The notes beneath the pieces are model-generated. The model was not told where the DNA came from. It ran no database searches and saw nothing but the letters and a program-made list of their open reading frames with translations. From positions 118,182,146-118,246,145 of the forward strand of contig CM065296.1 in NCBI GenBank assembly GCA_032871835.1: 64,000 nucleotides of DNA, given 5' to 3'. Source of the stretch: Dipteronia dyeriana. Taxonomy: Eukaryota > Streptophyta > Magnoliopsida > Sapindales > Sapindaceae. Below, piece by piece: positions 45,089 to 57,489 of the stretch. The translations under genes were made by a program, and so were the position numbers. How positions within the stretch are numbered: the stretch's first letter is position 1; each line of letters opens with the position of its first letter.

Positions 45089-47355
45089 GGGTGAATTCCA
45101 TTTTAGTCCTTATAGTTTGATCTAATGTACAAACTTGTCTCCCGATTTTGAGAAATTTCTTGACAGATCCCTAAAGTTTCTAAAAATCCATATTTTGATC
45201 TCTGTCGTCCAATTCTAATAGAGTTTAGAAATATTCCGCCCAAGGTTAAAGGGTAAAATCATAAACTGATCTTTCAAGCTTCTAGAAACTATGTGAACGA
45301 AGGGCAATTACGTAAATTGATTTATAAATAAAACACTTATTTTTTAGAAAAACTAATTTTTTAAACGGTTATTTTAAGTTTATTCTTAAACATAACAAAC
45401 CAAATCTGAAATCTTATCTCTCTTTAATCTTCATTATCTTCTCCAACACACCGAAACCCCAACCACCACTCAAATCAGCGTCTTATATGGGTACCGAGGA
45501 GAATACGACCGCCACATCTACTCTCTCTTTCTTTCCATCTTGTTATCTTTCCGTCTTCGGCTTTCTCTCCCGTTCATATTCTCTCTCCCATTCGTTGGCG
45601 AGATCGAGCACAAATCTCCTCATAGACAAAGCTGGTCCTGACATTATTGAGACCCGGGGAGAAAATGTAAAAGGTAGGCCCCCTTCAAATGTTCTATAGT
45701 AACATTTGAAAGGGGCAGTCTCGATGTTAAGCATTCAAGCAACTGGATTCAGCAAGTCCACCAGTTTGACAGTCATGCTATGCTTATCCGACTATTCCGT
45801 AAGATTGATTTTTTTTCTTCTAGAAAATACAATATAAAACAGAAGTTGACAAACAATTAAATAAAAAGTGAATTTGTCACCTGAAATATCATAAAATAAA
45901 TAGATCATTACAATTTACAAATAAAACACATTTAGATTATTAGAATAGAACATTAAAGTAAACATTAAATTATAAATAGAAATTATAGAACAATAGAATA
46001 CTAAAATAAAAATTACAAACAATTACAAAATCAGAAATTACTTAGGCAGTAAGACTGTATGAGAATGGGAGTATGAGGTGAGTAAAGGATGATTAATTAT
46101 TAAAGTAAAATAATAAAATAATAAAATATGTGTAATTATTAAAGATGAAACGGGGCTGTTTTATTTTGCCGTAAACTACAACTAGCATTTTTTTTGTCTT
46201 GTGGCCCATTTTCTGAGAATAACTAATTTATTAATGTTTGGGATTTTATCACATGTATTTGAACTCATCACATGCCCTTTTTTTGACTCATAACATGTAC
46301 TGATTTCATATATTGAAAGCCCTCAAAATCGTGGGCCCTAGGGCGGTGCCTCTAGAGCCCCGGAGCAAGGCTGGCTCTGTTCCTAGTGATTGTGATTTTC
46401 GGTGGGGTGGTTGGTGGTTGGTGGTTGGTGGCATGGTTGTGTGAGTATAAATTTGGATTTTGTGAAGCTTCGAATTTGATTAGAGATTTTCAGAGAAGAA
46501 TTAGGGATTTGAAGAGAAACTGATCTGGGGATTTTAGTGTTAAGCTTCAGATGAGCTGCGTGAAGAGGAAGAGATCTTTAGACGATTTTAGGGAATCGGG
46601 GATTTTGGTAAGGATGGTTCAGTTGAGAGATCGATGGGAGAGAGAGTGAGAAAGAGATTGAGTGAGAGAGGTAGATTTGGTTGGTTTGTTGCGGTGGTTA
46701 GGGCTTGATAATGATGTTTGATGTTGAAGATGAATGGAAGAAGAAACTGATGATGTTAGATCTATGGTGTTTCTAGATCTAATGGTGTTTGATCTAATGA
46801 GATTGATTGGGTTTGTGTAATAGATTTTGTTTTTTAATTTCGTACATATTTTTAGAGAGAAATTTCATATGTATTTTTTTTTGTCATTGTAAGAAGATGG
46901 TGGTGGTTGGATTTGAAGGTTAGGTTTTATTATTGTTGAATGTGCTTGGTTCGATTTTATGGCTTAGAATGTGTGTGATTTTGTGGGTTTGATTGTGTTA
47001 ATTTTCTAGGTTTGATTGTATTGTTGTTAAATGAATTTGATTTTGTTGTGTTGTGTTGTTTGAATTTGGGTTAGATGTATCAATGTATAGGTTTGGTTGA
47101 TGTTTTGAAGATTTGGGTCAGGTGTTTCAAGAATCTGGGTTCTGTAAAGTCTGGTTGTTTTTTCAAGATAAGAGGGGTATTTTTGTCCTTCCATTAATTT
47201 CAACAGCTATAAGGGGCAGCATGGTCATTTGACCCAATCAGATTCTACTTTTTTAACGAAAAATTTAACAGAAAGACTAAACAAGATAATACTGAAAATC
47301 AAGAGACGAGTTTATGTATTAAGTCAAATTAGATGGACTAAAATGGATTTCACCC
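45089..47355. mobile_element. Mutator-like TIR element, non-autonomous
   Basis: The left end GGGTGAATTCCATTTTAGTCC and complement of the right end GGGTGAAATCCATTTTAGTCC stay alignable for about 65 bp. Flanking 9-bp direct repeats are TGAATTATT (45,080-45,088) and TAAATTATT (47,356-47,364), one mismatch; 9 bp fits Mutator-like elements. The paralogous module at 49.5 kb (AGGTGCAATTATTTTGC) resembles the unoccupied site. The interior has an open frame at 45,487-45,699 and low-complexity GA/GT tracts but no MURA-type transposase. A GC-rich segment at about 46,320-46,380 (GAGCCCCGGAGCAAGG) looks like the edge of a nested MITE. Confidence 0.7.
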
Positions 47356-47376
47356 TAAATTATTAATATTGCTGTA

Positions 47377-48560
47377 TTGCATGTTAAAATCAATCACGTT
47401 TTTTAAATGTATTTATATCCATGTGAATGTTATCTTGTTGGTTCATGGACTGTTCTAATCATGACCTCATGGGTTATACGTCTGTCAACGGTCAACATCG
47501 CCAAGTGAGATGCAAGTTTTACAAATTTGCCATTATTGTCCTTATCTTGTTTAGGGTTTGGGTAGTTATATGAGAGAAAATTGGTTTATTTTTCTTTTAA
47601 TTTTTTTAATTTTCAAATTCTTATTTTTTTAGTTTTATTTATGTATAGTTGCTAAACCTCCCTTGTATATTCTGCCATTTTATTCTTTCTTTTGTAATGG
47701 ATATTTGATCATATGAATAGTTAACCATAAGATATTCTCCTATTTCATTTACAGAACAATTTAATGTGCAATAATAGTAAAAAAAAGAGTGTGAGAACAC
47801 AATTAAACCCAAATCAAACACGTATAAGGTTGAAATACCCTACAAATACCTAGATAAGTACAGTTGAAATACCCCTATATGTAAATACCCCAGACTTTGT
47901 AAAAATTAAAGGTAGGAATTGAAAACAATATGAAATTGATTTAGTGGTTAAACCGTTCACACCCATACCATATTTCAAAAACCTGAATTATTATAATATA
48001 TAAAAAATAAATAAAAATAAGAAAAATATTTAAGTACTGATCAGTCAGTACCCAAGGTACTAATACCGTGTGTACTGACCAAACCAATATAGTGTTATAA
48101 CGTGATCTATTTTCTTTCGCTTTTTATATTTATCTAATAAAATATGTCACATGACAATAACCCGTTAATGGATTCAGTTCCTTGTCTACTGACTAGGTAG
48201 GAATCAAAACCCAACCACTGCCGATGAAAAAGTGTGTAATAAGATTGTTGGTGTATACATTATATTCTATTGAATAATTTATTTTTTTCTCAAATGTGAT
48301 TGCAAGCAAAGCCATTGACATTTGACGAAGGAGAGGTCCTTTCGTTCATGGGTTGAATTGAAACAAAATTGAATAGTCTAGAAGATAAAGGTTTATTTGA
48401 CTTTCTTCCTTAATTCCAAGTAGTTCAACAACAGCTAATTATAATTTATAAACAATAATGAAAGAATTTCAAGTCTAATTAAGTAATTCAACAACAGCTA
48501 ATTACAAACAGTAATGAAGAATTTCAACTCTCCAGCACGTATGGCTCTACTTCTATCTCT
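47377..48560 (-). repeat. Thioredoxin upstream-flank module, copy 2 (orphan)
   Basis: Repeats copy 1 in the same order (TGCATGTTAAAATCAATCAC, CCATGTGAATGTTATCTTG, TTCTGCCATTTTATTC, AATAGTCTAGAAGAT). It has an extra segment around 48.0-48.2 kb and a duplicated AACAACAGCTAATTA block near its end. No thioredoxin exon is attached. Confidence 0.8.
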
Positions 48561-48791
48561 AAATTCATAGAAAACACGAAATTCAAGAGAATCAAAAGAT
48601 ACGTCCAAACAAAACAGTTGTAACTATTTTATATAAATATTTTTTTCTCTTTAATTTTTAGTAAATAAATATGAGACTTAAACTCTTACCGTAAAATAAT
48701 CATACACACGATCCTGAATCTAATAGACACGTAATTAACTTGGTCTTGTAAATATTTAAACAAAATATCACCTCCCTCAATGTAAATTGTT

Positions 48792-49510
48792 TGCATGTTA
48801 AAATCATCAATCCATCACTTGTTTAATGTATTAAACTATTAATATATTTAGGGGTTCTAATCATGGGGTACACGTGTAACACGCCCGTCAACGGTCAACC
48901 ACTTGACGAGTCATGGCACGTTTTACAAATTCGCCGTTGTTGTCAATATCATTATCTTGCATATTCTGCCATTTTATTCTTTCTTTTTTATAATGGATAT
49001 TTGATCGTGACAATTAGACCCTTAAAACTATGTATACCCTTAATGGGTTTGATTGGTTGTTGATATGATACAAATTCATTCTTCTATATCATTTAGGTAA
49101 CAATTATACCCAATCAAACACGCTTTGTAATAATTAATGTAATAATTAAAGGCCGGAATCGAAACCCAACCACCAGTGGAAAAGTGTGTGTTTGTAATAA
49201 AAGATTGTCGGTATAAATTCTGTTCTACTGAATAATTTCTTTTTCTTTTCTTCATTTTTTTTTTCTCAAATGTGAACCCAAGCAAAGCCATTGAAATTTG
49301 GCGTAAGAGCTACCTTTCTTTCATGGGAGGAATTGAAACAAAATTGAATAGTCTAGAAGATTAAGGTTTGTTGGACTTTTTCCTTAATTCCTAATTAAAA
49401 TTTACAAACAATATTGAAAGAATTTCTACTCTCTAACATAGCTCTATTTCTGTCGAAGTTAATAGAAAACATAAAATATAAGAGAAACAAAGGTACATGA
49501 AAACAAACCA
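48792..49510 (-). repeat. Thioredoxin upstream-flank module, copy 3 (orphan)
   Basis: Shorter version: TGCATGTTAAAATCATCAA, GGGGTACACGTGTAAC, TTCTGCCATTTTATTC, AAAAGTGTGTG, AATAGTCTAGAAGATTAAGG, and TCTCTAACATAGCTCTA. It lies immediately 3' of thioredoxin copy C, so the array is head-to-tail. Confidence 0.8.
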
Positions 49511-49980
49511 GGTGCAATTATTTTGCATAAATCTTTATTTTTTCCCTAATTTCGTGAATAAAAAGGATGAAACCCCCTGCACTTTTAAGATTTAATTAAT
49601 AAACGTGAAATTCAATCTCTACTCAAACCCTTGTCACAAAAGTCAAGGGAAAAAAGTGCAAGACTATTTGCTATGAGTAGCTATCAGATGTCCCTGATAT
49701 GTCTGTTTGGAGATGTCTCTGATGTGTCTATTTTCAAGCATCCAGAAAAACAATTATACTAGAAAAAAGTGAAAAACAATATGAAGATTGGAACTTTGCA
49801 TGAATAAAAATTCTTATTTAATAGAATTAAATCCCTTCAAATGATCAAAGAGAATAACAAAAGTTGAATCACAAACACATAACCAGCTAACCACAAACTT
49901 TATAGCATCCACACCAACATAGATAGAACAAAGTAAAACCAATCTGAGAATACAACTCCAGTTCCATTATAAAGCATCCA

Positions 49981-50762
49981 TCAAACAGTAGCAATCGCAG
50001 TTGCGTGCTTCTGGGCAAGCTCCTCCAACTTAGGTTTGTTTGCTCCCACTAACTTGTCCACTACTTTGCCATCTTTCATGTACAAGAAGGTTGGCATTGC
50101 TTGCACATCACATTCCCCAGCAACAGTCTGCACCCCCCCAAAAAAAAACCCACATAATTGATCATTTTTCTAGTAAAAATTGAATGTTTTATCAGCTAAA
50201 TTAATTAATTAGTAACCACAAAAAACCACAATTGATCATTTTTTTTTCTTGTACAAAAACGAAAGTTTTATCAGCTAAACTAGTTAATACCCACACCCAA
50301 AAAAAAAAAGCTTGGGTTGGATTTGTTTACCTTCAATTCATCAACATCCACCTTCAAGAAGATGACATCGACCATCTTCTTCGCTAGTTCCTCAAAAAAT
50401 GGTGCCATCAATCGGCATGGTGGGCACCAAGTAGCAGTAAAGTCCACCACTATCTGTAAAAAAAAAAAAAAGTTTTTTTTCTTGATTATACAACTGATAA
50501 AAACAAAAACAAAAACAAAACACAAAAACCAGATGGGCAATTTTCTTATCTCTTAATTGATAAACACAAAACCCCACAGAATATATAATTAATTTGAGGA
50601 AAAAAAAAATCAAAGCTTACATGGTACAAGAAAAACAAATAAAAGAAGTGAAATTGAATTGAAATATAAATATACCAGTTTCTTGGAATCGATTCCCTTC
50701 TGGATCTGCTCTTTCCAGGCATCAACAGTGTGGCAGCTGATGACCTTAACCTCTTCTGCCAT
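49981..50762 (-). CDS. Thioredoxin h (copy C), 3 exons, 118 aa
   Basis: Same role and gene plan as copy A. Exons (minus): 50762-50676, 50453-50331, 50127-49981, phase 0, GT/AG. Active site WCPPC at 38-42 with cysteines 39 and 42; exon 3 has [13 protein letters not shown] and ends KHATAIATV. Second exons of A and C are nearly the same protein ([15 protein letters not shown]..., VDVDELK), while exon 1 is more diverged and two codons... one codon shorter here. All invariant thioredoxin residues visible, no lesion. It lies 15.6 kb from copy A with a relic and orphan flanks between, so both come from one tandem array. Also a plausible orthologue of Arabidopsis TRX h4 or a close relative. Confidence 0.93.
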
Positions 50763-52111
50763 TGGATTGGAAGCTGATAAATTTTCTGGTTTTTCTTCTT
50801 GATTTCAATATATCGGCGGCGATTTTGTTAATGATTATCACAACTTTCCATGGGGCTCTATATATATCGGCAAAATGCCAAGTAACCGGTTTGGTAGGTA
50901 ACGGGTAACCTGATTCCTGATGCAATCCCATCCGTCCGTAATGACAACTTTTATGAATAGAATAACTGGCCAACTGGGATCCCCACCGACCTAGAGTCTG
51001 ATAGTCTCTACCATCATAAATCGGTGTTGTTTAATTTATTTTAAATCTGGAGTTTTTCTTTATTTATCGTCATCGAATACTATATAATTTTTATTGAGCT
51101 GCGGTAGACTCTTTTTTTTGATATCAATATCACATATCGATAGTCTATAATCTCGTAGTTTATAAGTTTATATTATTTAAAAAAATATTAAAACATATAG
51201 CATTATTCATATTTATTTTATAATTATAACAGTTAAAAGAAAGTTTATCTTGTGTGCTTATGAAATAAAAATGAATAATTCAAATCTCATCGTTAATATA
51301 AAAAGAGAGGTAAGCATTGAGTAGAGAGTTGTGCAATGTTTATTTAACTCAATATTTATATTTTTTAAATGGGATTTAACTGCAATAAAGTAATCGTATA
51401 GATATTTAAGTGAAAATTAGATATTAAAATTTGATTTAAAAATTTTAAAATAGAAACGTGTTATTTCAATAACCGTTGACAACTATAATATTATTGTATT
51501 ATAGTTAAATTATTTATTTTTATTTCTTATAAATATTACGTTAATTTAAAATATTTATGAAGAAAATAACTTAAAACCACAACATTATAATATATATATA
51601 AAATATTTAACATCGAACCAAATTCTTCGGAACTAATAGCTCAACCATATTAAAATGATCACGTTTGTATTATTCGGGGTTCTCTCAATTTGAACGTTAT
51701 TTTGTGGGTTCATTGGACCATTGGAATCATGGGGAAACGCGTCCATCCACGACGTGAAATATTCTTTTTGGTTTTTTGTTAGATCCATTGTGTCAATAAT
51801 ATCTTGAATATTTTCTGCCATTTTATTCTCTCTTTTGTAATGGATATCCAATCATGAATAAATAACCATAAGATATTTTTTATTTTTGAAGTTTTTAATT
51901 TTGATAGTATCCATATCGAAATATTCCAATTTTTGTTATCTTTATAATATTTTTAAGGGATATTATTGATTTAATCCATTTTTTAAAATTATCTTTTTTT
52001 TACTCACTTATTCACATAATTGATTCCTATATTTTCTAAAGCTACTCAATTTCATCCTTCCGTTAGTCAAATTAAATAGTTCTAAATGTATTTTAGTCTT
52101 TAAACATTGAT
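50763..52111. other. Upstream region of thioredoxin C and intergenic DNA
   Basis: A TATATATA stretch near 50,860-50,868 lies about 100 bases upstream of the ATG and may serve as TATA box. Beyond 51.0 kb the DNA is AT-rich without genes, except for the flank-module fragment at 51.7 kb. Confidence 0.45.
51690..51880 (-). repeat. Thioredoxin upstream-flank module, copy 4 (partial)
   Basis: Keeps GGAATCATGGGG, TTCTGCCATTTTATTC, TTGTAATGGATAT and AATAACCATAAGATATT in the same order as modules 1-3. It lies upstream of copy C, as module 1 lies upstream of the relic at 44.1 kb. Confidence 0.7.
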
Positions 52112-52119
52112 ACACCACG

Positions 52120-52623
52120 TAGAGGTGTCCACGGTTCGGTTAAACAGTTCGAAACCGAACCGAAACCGACCTCTGGAAACCGAAATCAAAACCGAAACCG
52201 TCGGTTACAAAATCGGTTGGAAACTGGATCCAGAAGGTTCGGTTACGGTGATGGGATCTTAAAAACCGAACCAAAAACCGCCGGATAAACCGTTGGTTAA
52301 ACCGGCGGTTTCAAAATTTAAAAAAAACCAATGAATTGTTGACACGTGGCAGCATTTCAGAAAAAAAAAAACCGAACGAACTGAAACGGAACCGAAACCG
52401 AACCGAACCGAACCGAACCGAACCGTTCGGTTCCACAAACCGAAACCGAAACCGAAACCGAAACCGAACCGAACCAAACAGTTCGGTTTCGGAAAACTGA
52501 AACCGAACCGAAAACCGCAGGTTCCGAAACCGTCCAAAATCATCCTATTCCTGTTACGGTTCTGCCTTTCCACGGAACCGAAACCGACGGTTCGAAACCG
52601 AAACCGAACCGTGGACACCATTA
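52120..52623. mobile_element. hAT-type MITE (CCGAAA family, copy 2)
   Basis: Starts TAGAGGTGTCCACGG, identical to the copy at 8,248; the right end is CCGTGGACACCATTA (last bases mutated). It is flanked by perfect 8-bp duplications ACACCACG (52,112-52,119 and 52,624-52,631). The 504-bp interior is mostly AACCGAAACCG/GAACCG arrays, including six- and five-base periodic runs at about 52,388-52,470. The frame across it is an artefact of the repeat. Confidence 0.85.
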
Positions 52624-52696
52624 ACACCACGTGTCAATACATAAATAAATAGAAAAAATAAATTTAAATAATACAAATTAAATTAATATTTAAATA

Positions 52697-53882
52697 TGTT
52701 AATAGCAAAATTTTGGTAGGGGTCAAAGAGAAATTTTCCACTTCCCTAGTCCGAATCGAAGCCCAAAGTCGACATTCATGAGATCCTGGACGAACCATAA
52801 AACTACCCCGTAGAAGCATGGAAGGATCGTCGGGCTTCGGAACTATCAGGGATGAAGCTAGGCACGACCATGTCAAGTCCTCACGCAAACATTGGAATCA
52901 GGGCTTCTCGAGGCCACATATCCAGGAACCTCGATTCCTGGGGCTAGGCTCCAAAACCACCCCGTGAAAGCAAGGAAGGATCTTCGAGCTCAAGAAACAC
53001 TCAAAGTGAAGCCCGACAAGCAAAGCAAGCTCCCACTAGGTTAATGTTCCTAGAGGTCGAGCTTAACTCGTAACCTAAAACTGGAAACCCACTAACCTCT
53101 CTAGGAGCCCGCTGTCCCCTCCACGATACGAGGAGAAAGAGGACCTCTAAGTGAATCAATCTCGTGCTACCTCCCAGGAATGTCTACAAGAGCGTCCATC
53201 CCAAGATCATAAGGACAGAACCTAAGCATAGATATACCTTGCGCTACGAAGCAACGAGCAGCTAACTCGATGACCTCCATAAAGAATCACGCCATGAATA
53301 CATACAAGATCATATCCACGTTATAACAAACATTAAATTCTGCATACGTGCAAGACAAGAGTTTGTCAAACTTATCTCCACCAACAATAATCTTGAGTCC
53401 GTTATTCACTCGAAGTCAACGACTTTCAAATAGAAGATCCCGCCCGATAAGGAGGGAACAGGTTCAGAGAATCAAGACGGGAGATACACCCGTTCAAATT
53501 GATTCGACCATATATAAATATGCCTAAGCATTCTCAAGAAGGGAGGAAGAGGCAAAAAAACAAAGCAAAAAAAAAAAAGATAGAGAAGCACGTCGGGCCT
53601 AAATTCTGTAATCATAATACGGGCCATCGTCATATCTACTATTCGACAAGTACGGAGTTACCACCTTCTTATGTCTTGGAGAGATTGTAAGTATATGTGA
53701 GAGAATTCTGTATACCATGAGTGATCAATAATAAAGTTCTCATTCGCTATAGTCATTCAAACTTTCGTTTCTAGCTAATCAGGTTAGGTATCCAAAGTAT
53801 CGACCTCGACCACCACCTCCGTGGTAGTGATCTCGAGGGTGTTAGTTGGAATTTTTCATCTTGAGTAAATTTCCTGTTAACA
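52697..53882 (+). repeat. 5' LTR of the Tat-type element
   Basis: Begins TGTTAATAGCAAAATT and ends CCTGTTAACA just before the PBS. The first 27 bases recur at 63,974 as the start of the 3' LTR, with two small differences. A TATATAAATA box is at 53,511-53,520, and an AATAATAAAG polyadenylation-like signal follows at about 53,728. The frame at 53,499 is not a gene. Confidence 0.9.
53511..53520 (+). promoter_or_regulatory. TATA box in the 5' LTR
   Basis: TATATAAATA sits in the LTR about 210 bases upstream of the polyadenylation-like signal, the expected U3/R arrangement. Confidence 0.6.
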
Positions 53883-53887
53883 CTTTC

Positions 53888-53905
53888 TGGCGCCGTATGT
53901 GGGAA
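53888..53905 (+). promoter_or_regulatory. Primer-binding site of the Tat-type element
   Basis: TGGCGCCGTATGTGGGAA begins five bases after the LTR. TGGCGCCG matches the start of a tRNA-Asp-type PBS; the rest has diverged. Confidence 0.75.
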
Positions 53906-53959
53906 TAAAATCCCATTCCACCGTCTTTATATTCACAAGTTTGTTGTTTTGCAGGAGTC

Positions 53960-55600
53960 ATGAGGCTTCGCTCCTCCCAAGGACAGCCAGGTGCATCGGG
54001 ACAACCTTCAGTTGCGTCAACACGAAAGGTCCCGAGGAAAGAAAAAAAATCTGGGCTTCATGGCTAGGTCCCAGACCATCCAGCCACTGCGCGAGCTTTG
54101 AATCCTCCTATGGGAAGCCAGGTCGAGCTTGACCAACAAGCTGCGGCCTTCGTGGAAAACGTTCACCTTCGACTGCTCGCTGAGGGTATTACTATCCAGC
54201 AAGCAAACCTCTACAATCGAGGAGAATCAAGCAGGCCCGGGACTAGGAAACCGGTCTTTGATCGTCTGGGACCTACCCCCCGGAGCTAGCTCGTAATAGA
54301 ACGAGAATCCCACCATTAATCCGGGATAGGTTACGGCCCATGCCCCCCGTTCCTGAAGTGCTACCACCCTACCAATCCAGGCAGGTCAAGTCCGATGCAG
54401 ACGTCCTTCCCCGAGAGCAGTGAGAGTTTTTTCACCAAACGACTTTAAGGAGGGAAGCCCGAGCTAGGAAGGAGGAAAGTCAGCAAAGCCCCCGGGCAGA
54501 CCTCCTCCGAAGAAGGAATTGGGTAGAGGTCGCTAGCTCGTCAGATGGGTCTGACAGTGAGGAGACCGAGATCAACTCAAGAAAACCCTGAGAGCAAGTG
54601 CTTGAGAGACCACTTGGTAAAGCTTCAGAAAGAGGTCCAGCAGATGAAGAATGGGAAGTACAAGGAGGACAAGGAGGACAAGAAGGACAAGAATGACCCT
54701 CTAAGTTAAATGAATGCTCCATTTACTAGAAGGATCCTGAAAGCGGAGCTCCCGCCAAAGTTTAAAATGCCAACTGACAGGTTCTCTGGGACTGAAGATC
54801 CCTTGAGCCACTTGGAGAGCTTCGTTCAACAGATGGAGGTCCAGAACACAACCAAGGCCCCCATGTGTCAAATGTTCCCAACTACGCTGACGGATTACAC
54901 TAAGACCTGATTTAGAAAGCTACCTACTGGAAGTGTGGATTCCTTCACGAAGTTGTCAACCAATTTCTGCTCGTAATTCTAGGGAGTTAAGCCCTGATTG
55001 AAGGACCCAATCCATCTACAGTACGTTATCCAGGAGAAGGGGGAAACCCTCCAGGCTTATGTCGAGTGTTTCCATAAGGAACTCATCCAGATGGGGGTCT
55101 TCACCGAGAAAGAAACCATCGCCAACTTTAGAAGGAACTTGTGGGCAGGCAAGCTTTTCCAGTCTTTCACCAAGAGACCTTCAAAGACCTACCAAGAAGC
55201 CTATGATCGGGCTCTAGAGAAAATTAAAGTCGATGTACAACTCAAGGTCAAGATGGAACCCGACGATATGAGAGCCGTAAAGCGACAGAAGAAGGAAGCT
55301 CCCAAACCCGAGTAAGTTTAGAAAATCCAGAACAAACCCCCTAATAAGTCGACGTATCGCTTCCCCGTTTCTCAACCCAGATCTAAAAGATATCAAACAA
55401 AACAAAATCCTCTGCGAGCTTCACTTTCTCCCAGGACAGTGGCCCCAATAGCTCGAGATGAGAGAGGATATGATCGTTACACCCCCTTAAATGCATTCCG
55501 TGAAACAATCTATCTCGTCATTCTGGATAAGGGGTTGCTACAGAAGCCCGCACCCATGAAAGCCTCTGTCGATAAGAGGAATCATTATAAGTATTGTGAC
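53960..55600 (+). pseudogene. Tat-type gag, broken
   Basis: A likely start is ATG at 53,960 (RLRSSQGQPGAS...), which meets a stop within about 36 codons. Recognisable retrotransposon gag sequence spans 54,710-55,315 (FKMPTDRFSGTEDPLSHLESF, then ETLQAYVECFHKEL and FRRNLWAGKLFQSF). It is interrupted by TGA near 54,908 and by further stops before 54,998. The zinc-knuckle-like KYCDFHEDMGHNTPEC lies at about 55,587-55,637, in the frame that leads into the protease. Confidence 0.88.
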
Positions 55601-56383
55601 TTTCATGAAGATATGGGACACAACACTCCAGAGTGCTATAACCTGCGAAATCAGATCGATGTTTTGATAAGAGGTGGATGTTTGGTAGAATTCTTACAGC
55701 AAGTCAGGGATAACATTCAGACTGGAAGGGAAGTACAAGCCGAGATCCATGAGCACGCTGAGAAAAGAAAGGGGGAACCGACGGATCTGATGCAACAAAT
55801 CCAGATAATACATACCATCAGCGGAGGGCCTACTCTGGTCGGGACCTCCAATAATTCCAGGAAGAACCATGCAAGGAAAGTCCCTCGTATGAACGAAGGG
55901 CGGGGTATCTTCAAGGTCGACCAGAACCTGACCAACCCCTCACAGTTGTCGCAAATCATTTTCACCGAAACGGATGTCTACAACACTGTGCAACCTTATG
56001 ACGATCCCATGGTGATCACGGTACATATTGCTAACTGCATGGTACATCGCGTGCTCGTCGACACAGGCAGCAGCGTCGACGTCCTATTTAAAGACACATT
56101 GGAAAAACTGAACTTGAAACAGTGGTGTTACAATAGTTGCACTACCTCACTGTGTGGGTTCACTGGGGACTCAATAATACACGTGGGATCAAAAATCTTG
56201 CCAATGATCATTGGAGCCACACCTCTCCAGCAGAATATCATGACAGACTTCGTGGTTGTGGATACCTCATCGGCCTACAATGCAATGATAAAAATGCCAT
56301 TTTTATCATCCTTGAAAAGGGTCCTATCCATCTACCACAACGTCCTGAAGTTCATAGTAGGAGACAAAGTGGGAGGAGTTTAG
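55439..56383 (+). pseudogene. Tat-type gag C-terminus and aspartic protease
   Basis: 314-codon open frame. After the zinc-knuckle-like motif it holds a linker and then the protease active site VLVDTGSSVDVLF at about 56,050-56,090, with the catalytic DTG-type Asp intact. A terminal TAG at 56,381 interrupts before reverse transcriptase. Confidence 0.88.
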
Positions 56384-56482
56384 GGTGATCAGTAAGCAGC
56401 CAAGAGATGCTATGCAGTATATGCTAACCCAACTGCTCTAGCAAAACAACTTGCCCAGGTAACAACGATTCAGAATTGGGCA

Positions 56483-57489
56483 ATGCCTATGTTGACCCTG
56501 GAATATATGAGGCCCACAAATCACCCCGAGGATGACCCCGTGGTGCCAGACAAGGAGGAGCAGAGAAGGGAATGGGCCAGCGGCCATCTAGTGGGTAAGC
56601 TAGAAGAGATCCCTAACCAAATGGGTGATCCCTCGAAGGTCATCAAAGTCGAAGCCACCCTTGAGCCAGGAGTGAATGAGGGTTTGATCGGGCTCCTCAC
56701 AGAGTTCAATGACATTTTCGCTTGGAGTCACGACGAGATGCCTGGGATCCCGATGACTTTGGCTGCTCACCAATTGGCAGTGGATCCGACCTTCAAACCC
56801 ATCAAACAAAAAATGCATCACTTCAACGCTGAAAGAAATGTTGTGGTCCAGGAAGAAGTGGACAAATTGACCCAAGCGGGCTTCATTAGAGAGGCGCACT
56901 ACCCCGATTAGTTCGCCAACGTAGTCATGGTCACAAAGGCAAATGAGAAGCGGCGCATGTGCATCGGTTATACTGACCTCAACTGGGCATGCCCGAAAGA
57001 CAGTTTTCCTATACCAAAAATTGATCAATTAGTTGACTCCACCTCCGGAAACAAGCCCTGAGCTTCATGGACTTGTTTTCAGGGTACAATCAAATTATGA
57101 TGCACCCCGCTGACCAGGAAAATACCAGTTTCATCACCGGACGGGGTCTGTATTGCTACAAGGTGATGTCTTTCGGGCTTAAAAACGCAGAAGCTACATA
57201 TCAATGGTTAGTCAACAGGCTGTTCAAGCCCAAAATTGGAAGATCAATGGAGGTGTACATCGATGACATGATCCCCAAGTCATCAACCTCTAAAGGCCAT
57301 CTGAGCGACCTTCGCAGAACCTTCATGATCTTAAGAGAGAACCAGATGAGATTGAACCCCTTCAAATGTGCATTTGGAGTGACTGCAGGAAATTTTCTGA
57401 GCTTCATGGTCCATGAGAGAGGCATAAAGGATAACCTGGAAAATATTAAGGCTATCCTGGATCTAGAGTCCTCCACGTCACTTAAATAG
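56483..57489 (+). pseudogene. Tat-type reverse transcriptase, broken
   Basis: 56,483-56,911 encodes the N-terminal part (FNDIFAWSHDEMPGIP, VQEEVDKLTQAGFIREAHYPD), ended by TAG. 57,067-57,489 encodes the palm (MDLFSGYNQIMMHPAD, MSFGLKNAEATYQ) with the catalytic box VYIDDM intact. Between them the frame continues through RMCIGYTDLN-like sequence but is disturbed near 57,060. Terminated at 57,487. Confidence 0.9.

Noticed and set aside
45487..45699. 70-codon frame inside the Mutator-like element as a captured gene
   Set aside because: Ser/Leu-rich, no family resemblance, overlapped by an equally long minus-strand frame and near nested repeat sequence.
52259..52630. 123-codon frame of FGFGFG and RFGSV repeats
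   Set aside because: Translation of the CCGAAA-type array of the hAT MITE, not a gene.
55717..57476. Minus-strand frames opposite gag-pol
   Set aside because: Antisense shadows of retrotransposon coding sequence, unlike the downstream antisense frame, which has splice signals and lies outside pol.
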